DNA of 38,941 nucleotides from Burkholderiales bacterium (lineage in GTDB: Bacteria > Pseudomonadota > Gammaproteobacteria > Burkholderiales > SG8-41). The translations under genes were made by a program, and so were the position numbers. The stretch is taken from contig JAUXMZ010000042.1 in assembly GCA_030683105.1 (NCBI GenBank), forward strand, positions 1-38,941, given 5' to 3'. Of the stretch, positions 15,328 through 22,926 are shown one piece after another (within the stretch, counting starts at the first letter, position 1; each line of letters starts with the position of its first letter). A model generated the notes under the pieces. The model made no database searches and was not told the origin of the DNA. It was given only the letters and a program-made list of their open reading frames with translations.

Positions 15328-15887
15328 TCGTCGCCGGAACCGGCGCCCATCATGACGAACGCCATCAGGCTGCCCTCGCGCGGATTGCACCATCCATGCC
15401 AGTTGCCGAGCTGGACCACCACGTCGCCCGGCTTCATCACGTATTCGCCATGGTCGAGAAGCAGGACCCGCTCGCCCTCCAGCATGATCCCGTAATCCAC
15501 CGTGTCTGACTTGTGAACCGGGGAAGAAAAAGCGTTGGCGCCACCGCGGTCCCAGGTTCCGCCGGGCCGCTGTCTAGGCTCATGGAGCGGCACTGCGGTC
15601 GGATCCTTATCCGGGTCGTAACCCGGCGGCTTGGGCGGCGACTGCACGATGCGCAAATGCCCGCCTTGATGGGGCGGCTCGAAACTGAACGGCAGCCTGC
15701 CGTCGTCGCGGTCGCCGGAAATCACGGCGGGACAGCTCTGGTAAACCCACACGTCGGTCATGCAGGTGCCGGGCCGGATCGCCCCGGGATTGACGTTGGG
15801 CGCTGCGCTGTCATAGAACACCCGCGACCTGCCTTGGGTATCGTTGCCCGTCACTACCCGGCGTATTGCTTTCAGTTTGTCAGTCAC
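15324..15887 (-). CDS. Cupin-domain protein, upstream copy of a tandem pair
   Basis: This 187-residue protein starts MTDKLKAIRRVVTG, with an N-terminal region paralogous to the downstream cupin. Its beta-barrel core is SDTVDYGIMLEGERVLLLD followed by MKPGDVVVQLGNWHGWCNP. It keeps the His-x-Ser-Asp segment (VHKSDTVDY) and the second-motif His (WHGW), so a metal site is more plausible here than in its partner. Between the halves it has an extra Pro/Gly/charge-rich stretch (about residues 84-110). The stop and the next start overlap by 4 bases (ATGA), indicating translational coupling and perhaps a heteromer. The substrate is not predictable. Confidence 0.78.
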   Translation of the reverse strand: MTDKLKAIRRVVTGNDTQGRSRVFYDSAAPNVNPGAIRPGTCMTDVWVYQSCPAVISGDRDDGRLPFSFEPPHQGGHLRIVQSPPKPPGYDPDKDPTAVPLHEPRQRPGGTWDRGGANAFSSPVHKSDTVDYGIMLEGERVLLLDHGEYVMKPGDVVVQLGNWHGWCNPREGSLMAFVMMGAGSGDE

Positions 15888-15911
15888 TGGCGGCCTGCTT
15901 TCCCGCTTGCC

Positions 15912-16886
15912 CTAGTTGGATTGAAGCTTCAGTTGCCTGATAATTTTCGCCCATTTCTGGATGTCGTTCCTGATGATGGCCGCAGTCTCGTCCGGTGGCG
16001 TGCTGAAAATCTCGGCGCCTTCGCTTGCCAGGCGCGCCTTGACTTCAGGCTGTTGCAGCACCTTGGCGAGTTCCTGGTGCAGGCGCGTGATGATCACGCG
16101 CGGAGTCGCGCCCGGCACCATGATCATGTGTCCGCCCACGTCATCCAGGCCTGTGACGCCCGACTCGGCAATGGTAGGCACCTCAGGCAGTCTCGCCGAT
16201 CGCTGTGACCCGCTGACCGCGATCGCGCGCAACCTCCCCGACTGGACCAGCGGCAAGCTCGCAATCATGTTCGCGAGCTGGAATTGAACCTGCCCCGCGA
16301 CCAGGTCATTCAGCGCCGGGCCCGCTCCCTTGTACGGTATATGGACAACGTCGATGCCGGCGTTGGCCTTAAACACCTCCGTGGCAAGGTGCGGGCCGGT
16401 GCCAGCGCCGCCCGAGGAATAATTGAGATCTCCGGGTCGCGCTTTCGCCAGCGCGATCAGCTGCTTCACGGACCGCACCGGCAGCGCCGGATGGACCACC
16501 AGAATGTACGGCGCGCCGGCCAGTATCGTGACCGGGGTCAGGTCCGCCAGCGGATCGTATGGCAGCTTGGGATACAGGCTGGCATTAATCGTATAAGTGG
16601 CGACGGCAACCAGCAGCATGGTGTAGCCATCTGGCGCGGATTTGGCGGCCAGGTCGATGCCCAGCGTCCCGCCCGCCCCGGTGCGGTTGTCCACAATCAC
16701 CGCCTGTTTCATGCTCTCGGTCAGCTTCTGTCCCATAGAGCGCGCCAGGATGTCGCTCGGTCCGCCGGGGGCGAGCGGCACAATCAGACGGATCGGCTTC
16801 GAGGGATAGGTCTGGGCCGCCACCGTCCCCGCAGCCAACGCTGCCGCCAATATCATCCCCCTTCCCAAGCGCATCTTCGATCTCAT
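15912..16886 (-). CDS. Bug/TctC-family tripartite tricarboxylate transporter receptor
   Basis: The 324-residue protein begins at an ATG preceded by GGAGGA; longer in-frame starts run into the upstream amidohydrolase gene. A signal peptide (MRSKMRLGRGMILAAALAAG, cleavage near VAAQ) is followed by YPSKPIRLIVPLAPGGPSD, the defining Bug-family start. GGTLGIDLAAKSAPDGYT and HIPYKGAGPALNDLV are further family signatures. Bug proteins bind small carboxylates or related compounds in the periplasm. No TctA or TctB permease gene is in the window, so it must share one encoded elsewhere or act as a sensor. It lies 43 bases after the amidohydrolase gene. Confidence 0.92.
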   Translation of the reverse strand: MRSKMRLGRGMILAAALAAGTVAAQTYPSKPIRLIVPLAPGGPSDILARSMGQKLTESMKQAVIVDNRTGAGGTLGIDLAAKSAPDGYTMLLVAVATYTINASLYPKLPYDPLADLTPVTILAGAPYILVVHPALPVRSVKQLIALAKARPGDLNYSSGGAGTGPHLATEVFKANAGIDVVHIPYKGAGPALNDLVAGQVQFQLANMIASLPLVQSGRLRAIAVSGSQRSARLPEVPTIAESGVTGLDDVGGHMIMVPGATPRVIITRLHQELAKVLQQPEVKARLASEGAEIFSTPPDETAAIIRNDIQKWAKIIRQLKLQSN

Positions 16887-16929
16887 ACATTCCTCCATTA
16901 TTATGAAAACTACGGCCCAGCCTTTATTC

Positions 16930-17997
16930 CTAGAGCCTGCCCCCCAGTAAATCCATAGCGGTGCGGCTGAAGATCTGCTCAAGTTCCGCCGCCTTGATAC
17001 CCCTGACCTTCCTGATCATGGCAAGCGGCGCCTCCTCGCCCATGTCGAACGGCGCGTCAGTGCCGATGGTGACCCGGTCGGCGCCGACCAGGTCGATGAG
17101 GTATCGCAGAGCACGCTCGTCATGGATCAGGGCGTCGTAGTAAAAGCGCCGCAGGAGCTTGCTGGGCGAGGTCTTCGTTGCCGCGCTCGAATCCTTTCGC
17201 ACCTTGTGGCCGTGCGCGAAACGCCCTATCTGATACGGCACGAAGCCGCCGCCATGAGCGAGGCAGATTTTGAGTTTCTTGAGGTCGTCCAGCGCCCCGC
17301 TCAACATCAGGTTGGCCACCATGATCGTCGTCTGCAGGGGATTGCCGATGAGGTTGCGGAGGTAATACTTTTCCAGCCCGCAGGACGCGTCGAACGAATA
17401 GGGATGCGTAAATATGAACACCTTGAGGTCCTGCGCGCGCTTCAGCACCGGCCTGAAGCGCGGCTCGGCCAGTTGCTCCGCCTCCACCGAAGTCCCGAGT
17501 TCGACGGCGCGAAAACCGTGCTCCCGCACTACGCGCTCGAGTTCCGCCACCGCAGCATCCGGATGCTGCATCGGGATCGTGCCCATGCCGCGCAGCCGGT
17601 CGGGCTGGGCCGCGGCCATGTTCGCGATACCGTCGTTGATGATGCGCGATGACTCCAGCGCGGTGTCCGCATCCAGCCAATAGAAAAACACCATGGGCGC
17701 CGGCGAGATGAACGACACGTCTAGCCCCTTGCGGTCCATGCCGGCAACCTTGACGGCGGGATCGTAAAACTCCTCGAACACGGGAAAAGTGTGGCCGCCC
17801 TCGCGTATGATGCGCCGCTTGCCGTCCTTTTCCTCGAGGCGCATCTGGTAGCGCGCAGGATTTTTCCCGATTGCCTGCAGCATTTCCGCGGGTATGACGT
17901 GGCTGTGGACGTCGATCCTCTGTGGACGCTTCTGCTTGGCTTTGCGCGCGCGACGCGAGCGGATGGTCCCGGTTTTAGTGGTTTTTCCTGTTGCCAT
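16930..17997 (-). CDS. ACMSD-like amidohydrolase-family hydrolase/decarboxylase
   Basis: This 355-residue protein is an amidohydrolase-2 family member. The metal-binding start IDVHSHVIP (His31, His33) follows an unusually basic leader (RSRRARKAKQKR). FTHPYSFD (His near 195), LAHGGGFVPYQ (His near 245) and GTDAPFDMGEE (Asp near 317) complete the mononuclear zinc site. The pattern is that of aminocarboxymuconate semialdehyde decarboxylase and related non-oxidative aromatic-acid decarboxylases or hydrolases. A good AAGGAAA site precedes the ATG. Neighbours are Bug receptors, gluconolactonase-like proteins and a ThDP enzyme, so a ring-cleavage or lactone-related catabolic step is plausible but not proven. 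Confidence 0.85.
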   Translation of the reverse strand: MATGKTTKTGTIRSRRARKAKQKRPQRIDVHSHVIPAEMLQAIGKNPARYQMRLEEKDGKRRIIREGGHTFPVFEEFYDPAVKVAGMDRKGLDVSFISPAPMVFFYWLDADTALESSRIINDGIANMAAAQPDRLRGMGTIPMQHPDAAVAELERVVREHGFRAVELGTSVEAEQLAEPRFRPVLKRAQDLKVFIFTHPYSFDASCGLEKYYLRNLIGNPLQTTIMVANLMLSGALDDLKKLKICLAHGGGFVPYQIGRFAHGHKVRKDSSAATKTSPSKLLRRFYYDALIHDERALRYLIDLVGADRVTIGTDAPFDMGEEAPLAMIRKVRGIKAAELEQIFSRTAMDLLGGRL

Positions 17998-18106
17998 GCG
18001 TGTTTCCTTTCAAAGTAGTCGATCTAGGCTGCAGCCATCAGGTGCCAACAACCCCTGCAGGCATTGCTAAAGAAGGCAACAGGCAAGTGCAAATGCTCGC
18101 AGCTGC

Positions 18107-19096
18107 TCAACGGTCGGGCCGCGCGCCGGACGCCTTCACAGCCGCTCCCATTTTTTCGATCTGCACGGCAAGATAGGCAGCGAGTTCCTTAGGCGTGCTT
18201 CCTGTCGCCTCGACGCCGATATCCGCCAGGCGATCCCGCAAGCCCGGGGACTGCGCAGCTTTAACGAGCTCGCGATTGAGCTTGTTGATGATGGCGGACG
18301 GAGTCTTAGCGGGCGCGAACACGCTGTACCAGCCGATGAACTCGTAGCCGGGGACTGTTTCGCCTATCGCGGGCAGTTCCGGCACGATTGCGGAGCGTTT
18401 CGCACTGGTCACGCCCAACGCACGCAACCGGCCCGAACGGACCGAGGACAGTACGGCGGGTATCACGGATATCACCATCTGCACATGGCCGGCCATCGTG
18501 TCGATCATCGCCGGCGTGACGCCCTTGTAGGGAACATGTTCGATGTTGATGCCGGTCATGCTCTTCAATATTTCCGCGGACAGATGCGGCGGTGAGCCCG
18601 AACCGCCGGAGCCGAACCGCAGTTGGCCCGGCTTGGACTTGGCGAGCGCGATCAGTTCGCTGACCGTGGTTGCCGCGACCTGGGGATGAACCGCGAGGAT
18701 GAACGGGGTCGAGCCCATATGGCTGATCGGGGAGAAATCCCTGGTGAGACTGAAAGGCAGATTGTCGTACATCGCCGAGACAATGGCGGCCTGGGAAGTG
18801 ATGATGACGAGCGTGTATCCGTCGGGCGCCGCTTTTGCCGCAATCTCCGTGCCGATGATGCCGCTTGCACCCGGGCGAGTGTCCACGATCACCTGCTGGC
18901 CCCACGCCTCGGTAAACCTCGCCCCGATCAGCCGGCCCAGCACATCGGGGCCCGAACCGGGGGAACTCAGCGCGATGAGGCGGATCGGCTTCGCCGGATA
19001 ATCTCCGGCCTTGGATCCCTGCGCTTGCGCCGCGCCCGCTACCAGCATGAATACTGCCGCCGTGGCTATCCATCCGTTGCGTTTCGATGCTCTCAT
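18107..19096 (-). CDS. Bug/TctC-family periplasmic receptor
   Basis: The 329-residue protein has a signal peptide (MRASKRNGWIATAAVFMLVA, cleavage near AQAQG), then YPAKPIRLIALSSPGSGPDVLGRLIG in place of the usual IVP..GG, and the standard signatures SGIIGTEIAAKAAPDGYT and EHVPYKGVTPAMIDTM. A strong GAGGAGG site precedes the ATG. It is the second Bug receptor of the minus-strand cluster and differs clearly from the one at 15912, so the two probably bind different ligands or related intermediates. Confidence 0.92.
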   Translation of the reverse strand: MRASKRNGWIATAAVFMLVAGAAQAQGSKAGDYPAKPIRLIALSSPGSGPDVLGRLIGARFTEAWGQQVIVDTRPGASGIIGTEIAAKAAPDGYTLVIITSQAAIVSAMYDNLPFSLTRDFSPISHMGSTPFILAVHPQVAATTVSELIALAKSKPGQLRFGSGGSGSPPHLSAEILKSMTGINIEHVPYKGVTPAMIDTMAGHVQMVISVIPAVLSSVRSGRLRALGVTSAKRSAIVPELPAIGETVPGYEFIGWYSVFAPAKTPSAIINKLNRELVKAAQSPGLRDRLADIGVEATGSTPKELAAYLAVQIEKMGAAVKASGARPDR

Positions 19097-19138
19097 GGCT
19101 ACCCTCCTCGTTATAAACTCAGAGCGCCTGGACGCGCT

Positions 19139-20026
19139 CTACCGCCTCAGTCCGCGCCTCCCTATTCCCTTTGCGCGGTAGAGTCCTCCATCGCCTGCCG
19201 TGACATAGAGGCTTCCCAGGCCAGCATCGCCGAACGCGCAGCGCATCGGCATATCAGCGGGCGCCGGGTGCGTCTCCAGTATCGTACCACCAGGCGAGAC
19301 CACGATGATGACCGGGCCCGAACCGCTTTTCTTCCAGCCCAGGCAGGCGATGATGTTGCCGTCGCTGTCAAGACACATCCCTTCGATCCCGCGCTCGACT
19401 GCCGCAAAGGTAAGCAGCGTCTTGCAGTGCCCGGCACTGCCGTGCGCGCTGAGCGGATAGGCGAAAAGCTGGCACACGTCGCCGCGCTCCACGTCGCCGT
19501 CTGCGACGTACAGCGTTTTTCCGTCCGCTGACAACACCACCGCGCGCGGGCCGAGCGTGTCGTGGGTGACGCGGGTTAGCCGCCAGAGCCGGGGCCCGCA
19601 GCTGTCCATGCGCAGGACTGACGCGTGGGGCAGAAACGGATAGGCCGGCGGACCGAACGGCGGCTGGGAATTGTAGGGATCGGCGATCCACACGCGTCCA
19701 CTGCCGTCGATCGCCACATCGACAGGCTGGTTGTGATGCGCGCCGTCGAGAAGTTCCTGCGTCGTCGCAGTCGAACCGTCGGCGAGGAAGTGGACCACGC
19801 GGCGCCCGCCTTCCTGCGCGCCGAAGACTGTGCCGTCTTTCGCTATCGAGATGCCGTTCGTGCGGCCGGTCCATTTCCGGAATACTTCCGTCTTTTCCGA
19901 TGCCGGGTCATACCGCAGGATGCGCTCTTCCGCGACCGCGCTGAAAAGCATGCCACTGCCGTCCCACGCCAGTCCGCCGGTCCGGCCCTTGAACGGTCCG
20001 GCAACGAGTTCGAAATTCCAGGCCAT
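19139..20026 (-). CDS. SMP-30/gluconolactonase-like beta-propeller protein (copy 1)
   Basis: The 295-residue protein shows repeated propeller blades such as WDGSGMLFSAVAEERILRYD, DGTVFGAQEGGRRVVHF, DGSGRVWIADPYN and LYVTAGDGGLYR. It fits the SMP-30/LRE fold of lactone hydrolases. The usual metal-binding Glu in the first blade (EGPxW in typical members) appears to be missing (GRTGGLAW here), while NQPVDVAID and WIADP keep the central Asn/Asp features. It may therefore be inactive or bind a different metal or substrate. It begins 19 bases after the second SMP-30 gene with an AGGAGAA site, so the two are co-transcribed. Confidence 0.78.
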   Translation of the reverse strand: MAWNFELVAGPFKGRTGGLAWDGSGMLFSAVAEERILRYDPASEKTEVFRKWTGRTNGISIAKDGTVFGAQEGGRRVVHFLADGSTATTQELLDGAHHNQPVDVAIDGSGRVWIADPYNSQPPFGPPAYPFLPHASVLRMDSCGPRLWRLTRVTHDTLGPRAVVLSADGKTLYVADGDVERGDVCQLFAYPLSAHGSAGHCKTLLTFAAVERGIEGMCLDSDGNIIACLGWKKSGSGPVIIVVSPGGTILETHPAPADMPMRCAFGDAGLGSLYVTAGDGGLYRAKGIGRRGLRR

Positions 20027-20045
20027 TCTGTTCTCCTGTTCCAGC

Positions 20046-20969
20046 CTAGCGTGAAGGCACGCCGGCGATGTTGATCCGTGTGCGCACCACCGAGCCTATC
20101 ATCGTAATGTAAAGCGATTTCCAGTCGTCATCGCCAAACGCGATGTTTGTGGGGTGATGCCCCTCGGTCTTGATGCGGACGATCGTCTTGCCCGACGGAT
20201 CGTGCACCCAGATGCCGCCGGGTGCCGTGCACCACACGTTGCCCGCCACGTCGCATTTGAGGCCGTCCGGTACACCTCGCTCGGGGCCGGTGTACTGATG
20301 GAACACGCGCGCTTTGCCCACGGTGCCGCCAGCCTTCACGTCATAAGCGCGAATCACGCGCTCGCGGCTGCAGTTCACGTAGAGGATTTTCTCGTCAGGC
20401 GAAAAACACAGCCCGTTGGGATAGATGTTGTCCTCGGTGACGGCCGTCATTTCCTTGCCGTCGGGTGAAATGCGGAACACGGGCTGCGTCTCAAGATAGC
20501 GCTGCAGATCGTGGCCGACCATGCCCACGTTGAGCAATCCACCCGGCGGATCGGTGAACCAGACCGAGCCGTCCGACATCACGACGATGTCGTTTGGGCT
20601 GTTCAGTTTCTTGCCCTGCCACTTGTCGGCAAGCGTCTTCCAGGTTCCATCCTTTTCAAGCCGGAACACGGTGCGGCCGCCCCAGCCTGCAACGACCAGC
20701 CGGTTTTCAAGGTCGAGGCACGTGCCGTTCGCCTTGACCGACGGGGACAGTATCGCCTCCTGTCCGACGCCCGGCTTCCACCTCCAGATCGTGTCGCCAA
20801 TGATGTCGGTGAAAAACAACTGCTTGTTTTTAGCGTCCCACGTCGGCCCTTCGCCGAAAATAATGTCCCGCGCAATGATGTCAACAGGCGGGCCAGGGTC
20901 GATGATGCGCTCCCAGCCGGGCGCGCACAGGTCGACTTCCACTTTCAGGGTCTCAAGCGATCCATGCAT
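20046..20969 (-). CDS. SMP-30/gluconolactonase-family hydrolase (copy 2)
   Basis: This 307-residue protein has the family motifs FGEGPTWDAKNKQLFFTD (metal-binding Glu near residue 55), NSPNDIVVMSDGSVWFTDP (Asn/Asp near 123-140), PNGLCFSPDEKILYV, and GVPDGLKCDVAGNVW. The residue after LYVN, commonly acidic in related lactonases, is Cys here. The usual reaction is hydrolysis of a sugar or other lactone to the acid, with a divalent metal in the propeller centre. An AAGGAGC site precedes the ATG, and it follows the ThDP enzyme gene by 23 bases, so it is part of the same operon. Confidence 0.85.
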   Translation of the reverse strand: MHGSLETLKVEVDLCAPGWERIIDPGPPVDIIARDIIFGEGPTWDAKNKQLFFTDIIGDTIWRWKPGVGQEAILSPSVKANGTCLDLENRLVVAGWGGRTVFRLEKDGTWKTLADKWQGKKLNSPNDIVVMSDGSVWFTDPPGGLLNVGMVGHDLQRYLETQPVFRISPDGKEMTAVTEDNIYPNGLCFSPDEKILYVNCSRERVIRAYDVKAGGTVGKARVFHQYTGPERGVPDGLKCDVAGNVWCTAPGGIWVHDPSGKTIVRIKTEGHHPTNIAFGDDDWKSLYITMIGSVVRTRINIAGVPSR

Positions 20970-20992
20970 CGGTTGCTCCTTTCCTTACGATC

Positions 20993-22684
20993 TTAATGTC
21001 CACCGCCGGCGGCGCCGGTCCAGGTCTTGGGAGAAAACGCGCGGTGATCCGTCACGACGTCGATGACCACGGGCTTGCCGGCGGTCAGCGCGCGTTCCAT
21101 CGCTTTCGGCATGTCCGCAGGTTTCTCCACGCGGATCCCGACGCAGCCCAGCGACTCCGCGACTTTCGCGAAATTCACGTTGGAGAAGCCCCACATTTCG
21201 CGGCCGCGCTCGTCGGGATCGCCGCCGTACGCCTTATCGAAATGAGGAATTTCCTGATTGAGCGAACTGTTGTTGTTGACGACCACTACGAGGTTAATGC
21301 CGTAGCGCGCCGCGGTCTCCAGTTCGGCGAGATGGTAATAAAACCCGCCATCGCCGGTAAAACACACTACTGGCGTATCGGGGAGCGCGCACTTGACGCC
21401 GAGTGCGCCCGGGAATCCCCACCCGAGCGAGCCGGCGCAGCGTATGAGCCGCTGGCCCGGGCGCGTGAACTCAACCATGGCGCCGGCCCAGATGCCGGAG
21501 TGCCCGGTGTCGCATACCAGCACGGCGCCTTCCGGCAGCGCGCGCGTGATCTCGCGGCACACCCGTTCCGGGCGCATGGGCACGGCCTCCGAATTCAGAT
21601 TGGCTGCGACCGCAACGCGCCAGTCCTCGACGAACCCGCGGACTGCCGCGAGCCAGGGCGCGCGCTTCGCGCCACCGGTGCCGGCCGCGGCCAGCATCTG
21701 CTGCAACACGGTCTTCGCATCGCCGAGCAGCGCGAGCTGCGTCGGATAATTGCGGCCGATCTCGCGCGAGTCGATGTCAAGGTGAATGACGGGTGTGCCC
21801 GGCTTAGGGATCTGCCAGCGCGCGGTCACCTGCCCGCCGGTGTGGCTGCCAATGTAGAACACGAGATCGGATTCGCCCACCGTGCGGTTGGCGCAGGTGC
21901 GCGAGTAGGTTCCCACCACGCCGACCGCGAGTGGATGTGTATCGGATATCGCACCCTTGGCGTTGAGCGAAGTCGCCACCGGAATCTGCAGCTTCTCCGC
22001 AAGCGCCACCACCTCGGCCTGCGCACCGGACCACGCCACTCCACCACCTGCAACGATCACCGGGCGCTCGGCGGCATCGAGCAGACTCAGCGCTCGAGTA
22101 ACCGACGCTTCGTCCGCCGCGGGACGGTACGGGGGTACCTGCCTGAACTGGTCCTCCACCCGCAGTTCGAGCTCCGCCTCGGTCATGATGGATTCCGCAT
22201 GATGCCCGCTGATTTGCAGATGTACTGGGCCGGGCGCACCCGTGGTGGCCTCGCGAAACGCCTGGCGCAGCATGTCGGGCAGGCGCGCGATATGGTCGAC
22301 GTGCGCATTAAACTTGGTGGTGGGCTCGAACTGCGTGAAATCCTCGAGTTCCTGGTAGGCATGGCGGTGGCGCGCCAGTGGCGCGGGCCCGCCGGTCAGC
22401 GCGATCACCGGCGAGCACGCAAGATACGCGTCCTTCAAACCTGCCGCGAGGTTGGAAGCGCCCACGTGCTGCGCCATGCACACGCCCGGCTTGCCGGTTG
22501 CGCGCGCGTAACCGTCCGCCATGTAGGCGGCGGACTTCTCACCATGCGTCATTACGCGACGTATGCCCATGCCTTCCATCGCGGTGAGCGTCTCCAGCAA
22601 CATCTGGGGCACGTAAAAAATATGCGTAACGCCATATCCGCGCAGCGTCTCGGCGATAAAACGGGGGCCGCTGATCTTTGGCAT
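20993..22684 (-). CDS. Thiamine diphosphate-dependent enzyme (acetolactate synthase/benzoylformate decarboxylase superfamily)
   Basis: The 563-residue protein has the three-domain layout of the ThDP decarboxylase/synthase family. The N-terminal PYR domain contains the catalytic glutamate in THGEKSAAYMADGYARATG (Glu49), the middle domain carries PVIVAGGGVAWSG, and the C-terminal PP domain carries the ThDP/magnesium motif GDGGFYYHLAELETAARYG ending in VVNNN. The Glu excludes glyoxylate carboligase, which has Val at this position, even though hyi and glxR occur elsewhere in the window. It probably decarboxylates or condenses a 2-oxoacid. It is the first gene of the minus-strand operon, with an AAGGT site before the ATG, and is divergent from a CysB-type regulator. 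The exact substrate is unknown. Confidence 0.85.
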   Translation of the reverse strand: MPKISGPRFIAETLRGYGVTHIFYVPQMLLETLTAMEGMGIRRVMTHGEKSAAYMADGYARATGKPGVCMAQHVGASNLAAGLKDAYLACSPVIALTGGPAPLARHRHAYQELEDFTQFEPTTKFNAHVDHIARLPDMLRQAFREATTGAPGPVHLQISGHHAESIMTEAELELRVEDQFRQVPPYRPAADEASVTRALSLLDAAERPVIVAGGGVAWSGAQAEVVALAEKLQIPVATSLNAKGAISDTHPLAVGVVGTYSRTCANRTVGESDLVFYIGSHTGGQVTARWQIPKPGTPVIHLDIDSREIGRNYPTQLALLGDAKTVLQQMLAAAGTGGAKRAPWLAAVRGFVEDWRVAVAANLNSEAVPMRPERVCREITRALPEGAVLVCDTGHSGIWAGAMVEFTRPGQRLIRCAGSLGWGFPGALGVKCALPDTPVVCFTGDGGFYYHLAELETAARYGINLVVVVNNNSSLNQEIPHFDKAYGGDPDERGREMWGFSNVNFAKVAESLGCVGIRVEKPADMPKAMERALTAGKPVVIDVVTDHRAFSPKTWTGAAGGGH

Positions 22685-22697
22685 TTATTCACCTTTA

Positions 22698-22712
22698 ATA
22701 TCAATTAGATAT
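22698..22712. promoter_or_regulatory. Candidate LysR-type binding site (ATATC-N5-GATAT)
   Basis: A 15-base palindrome with perfect 5-bp arms, ATATCAATTAGATAT, fits the T-N11-A rule for LysR-type regulators. It lies 13 bases upstream of the ThDP-enzyme start in the 242-base gap shared with the divergent lysR gene. It may be the operator of the catabolic operon. No strong -35/-10 pair could be placed around it. Confidence 0.4.
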
Positions 22713-22926
22713 GATTTATTTGCCAATCGTGAGTGAGAAACCGGCGGCACCTGAGGATTAAAGATACGGGCGTGCCGCACCTGCGTGGAACCCCGGTCAC
22801 GAGACATGTTCAGGTCGATCCCAGTATGCCGTACCACCTTATCGGGTTTAATGATAGCAAGCACGAGAGTATGAAATATAAGAATATTTATCTATTGCTC
22901 GATAACCTGTCGTTATAATTGAATGC

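Noticed and set aside
15328-15393. Longer start for the downstream cupin gene
   Set aside because: It lies entirely inside the upstream cupin gene and lacks a ribosome-binding site; the ATGA overlap is the natural start.
20993-22684. Glyoxylate carboligase (gcl) to complete the hyi/glxR pathway
   Set aside because: The catalytic glutamate (Glu49 in THGEK) is present; glyoxylate carboligase has Val there, and the gene is in a different operon.
20993-22684. Sulfoacetaldehyde acetyltransferase suggested by the neighbouring CysB-type regulator
   Set aside because: No phosphotransacetylase, sulfonate transporter or other sulfonate gene is nearby, and no specific motif was recognised.
20996-22708. 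570-codon plus-strand open frame opposite the ThDP enzyme
   Set aside because: Arg/His/Gly-rich shadow of a well-supported gene on the other strand.
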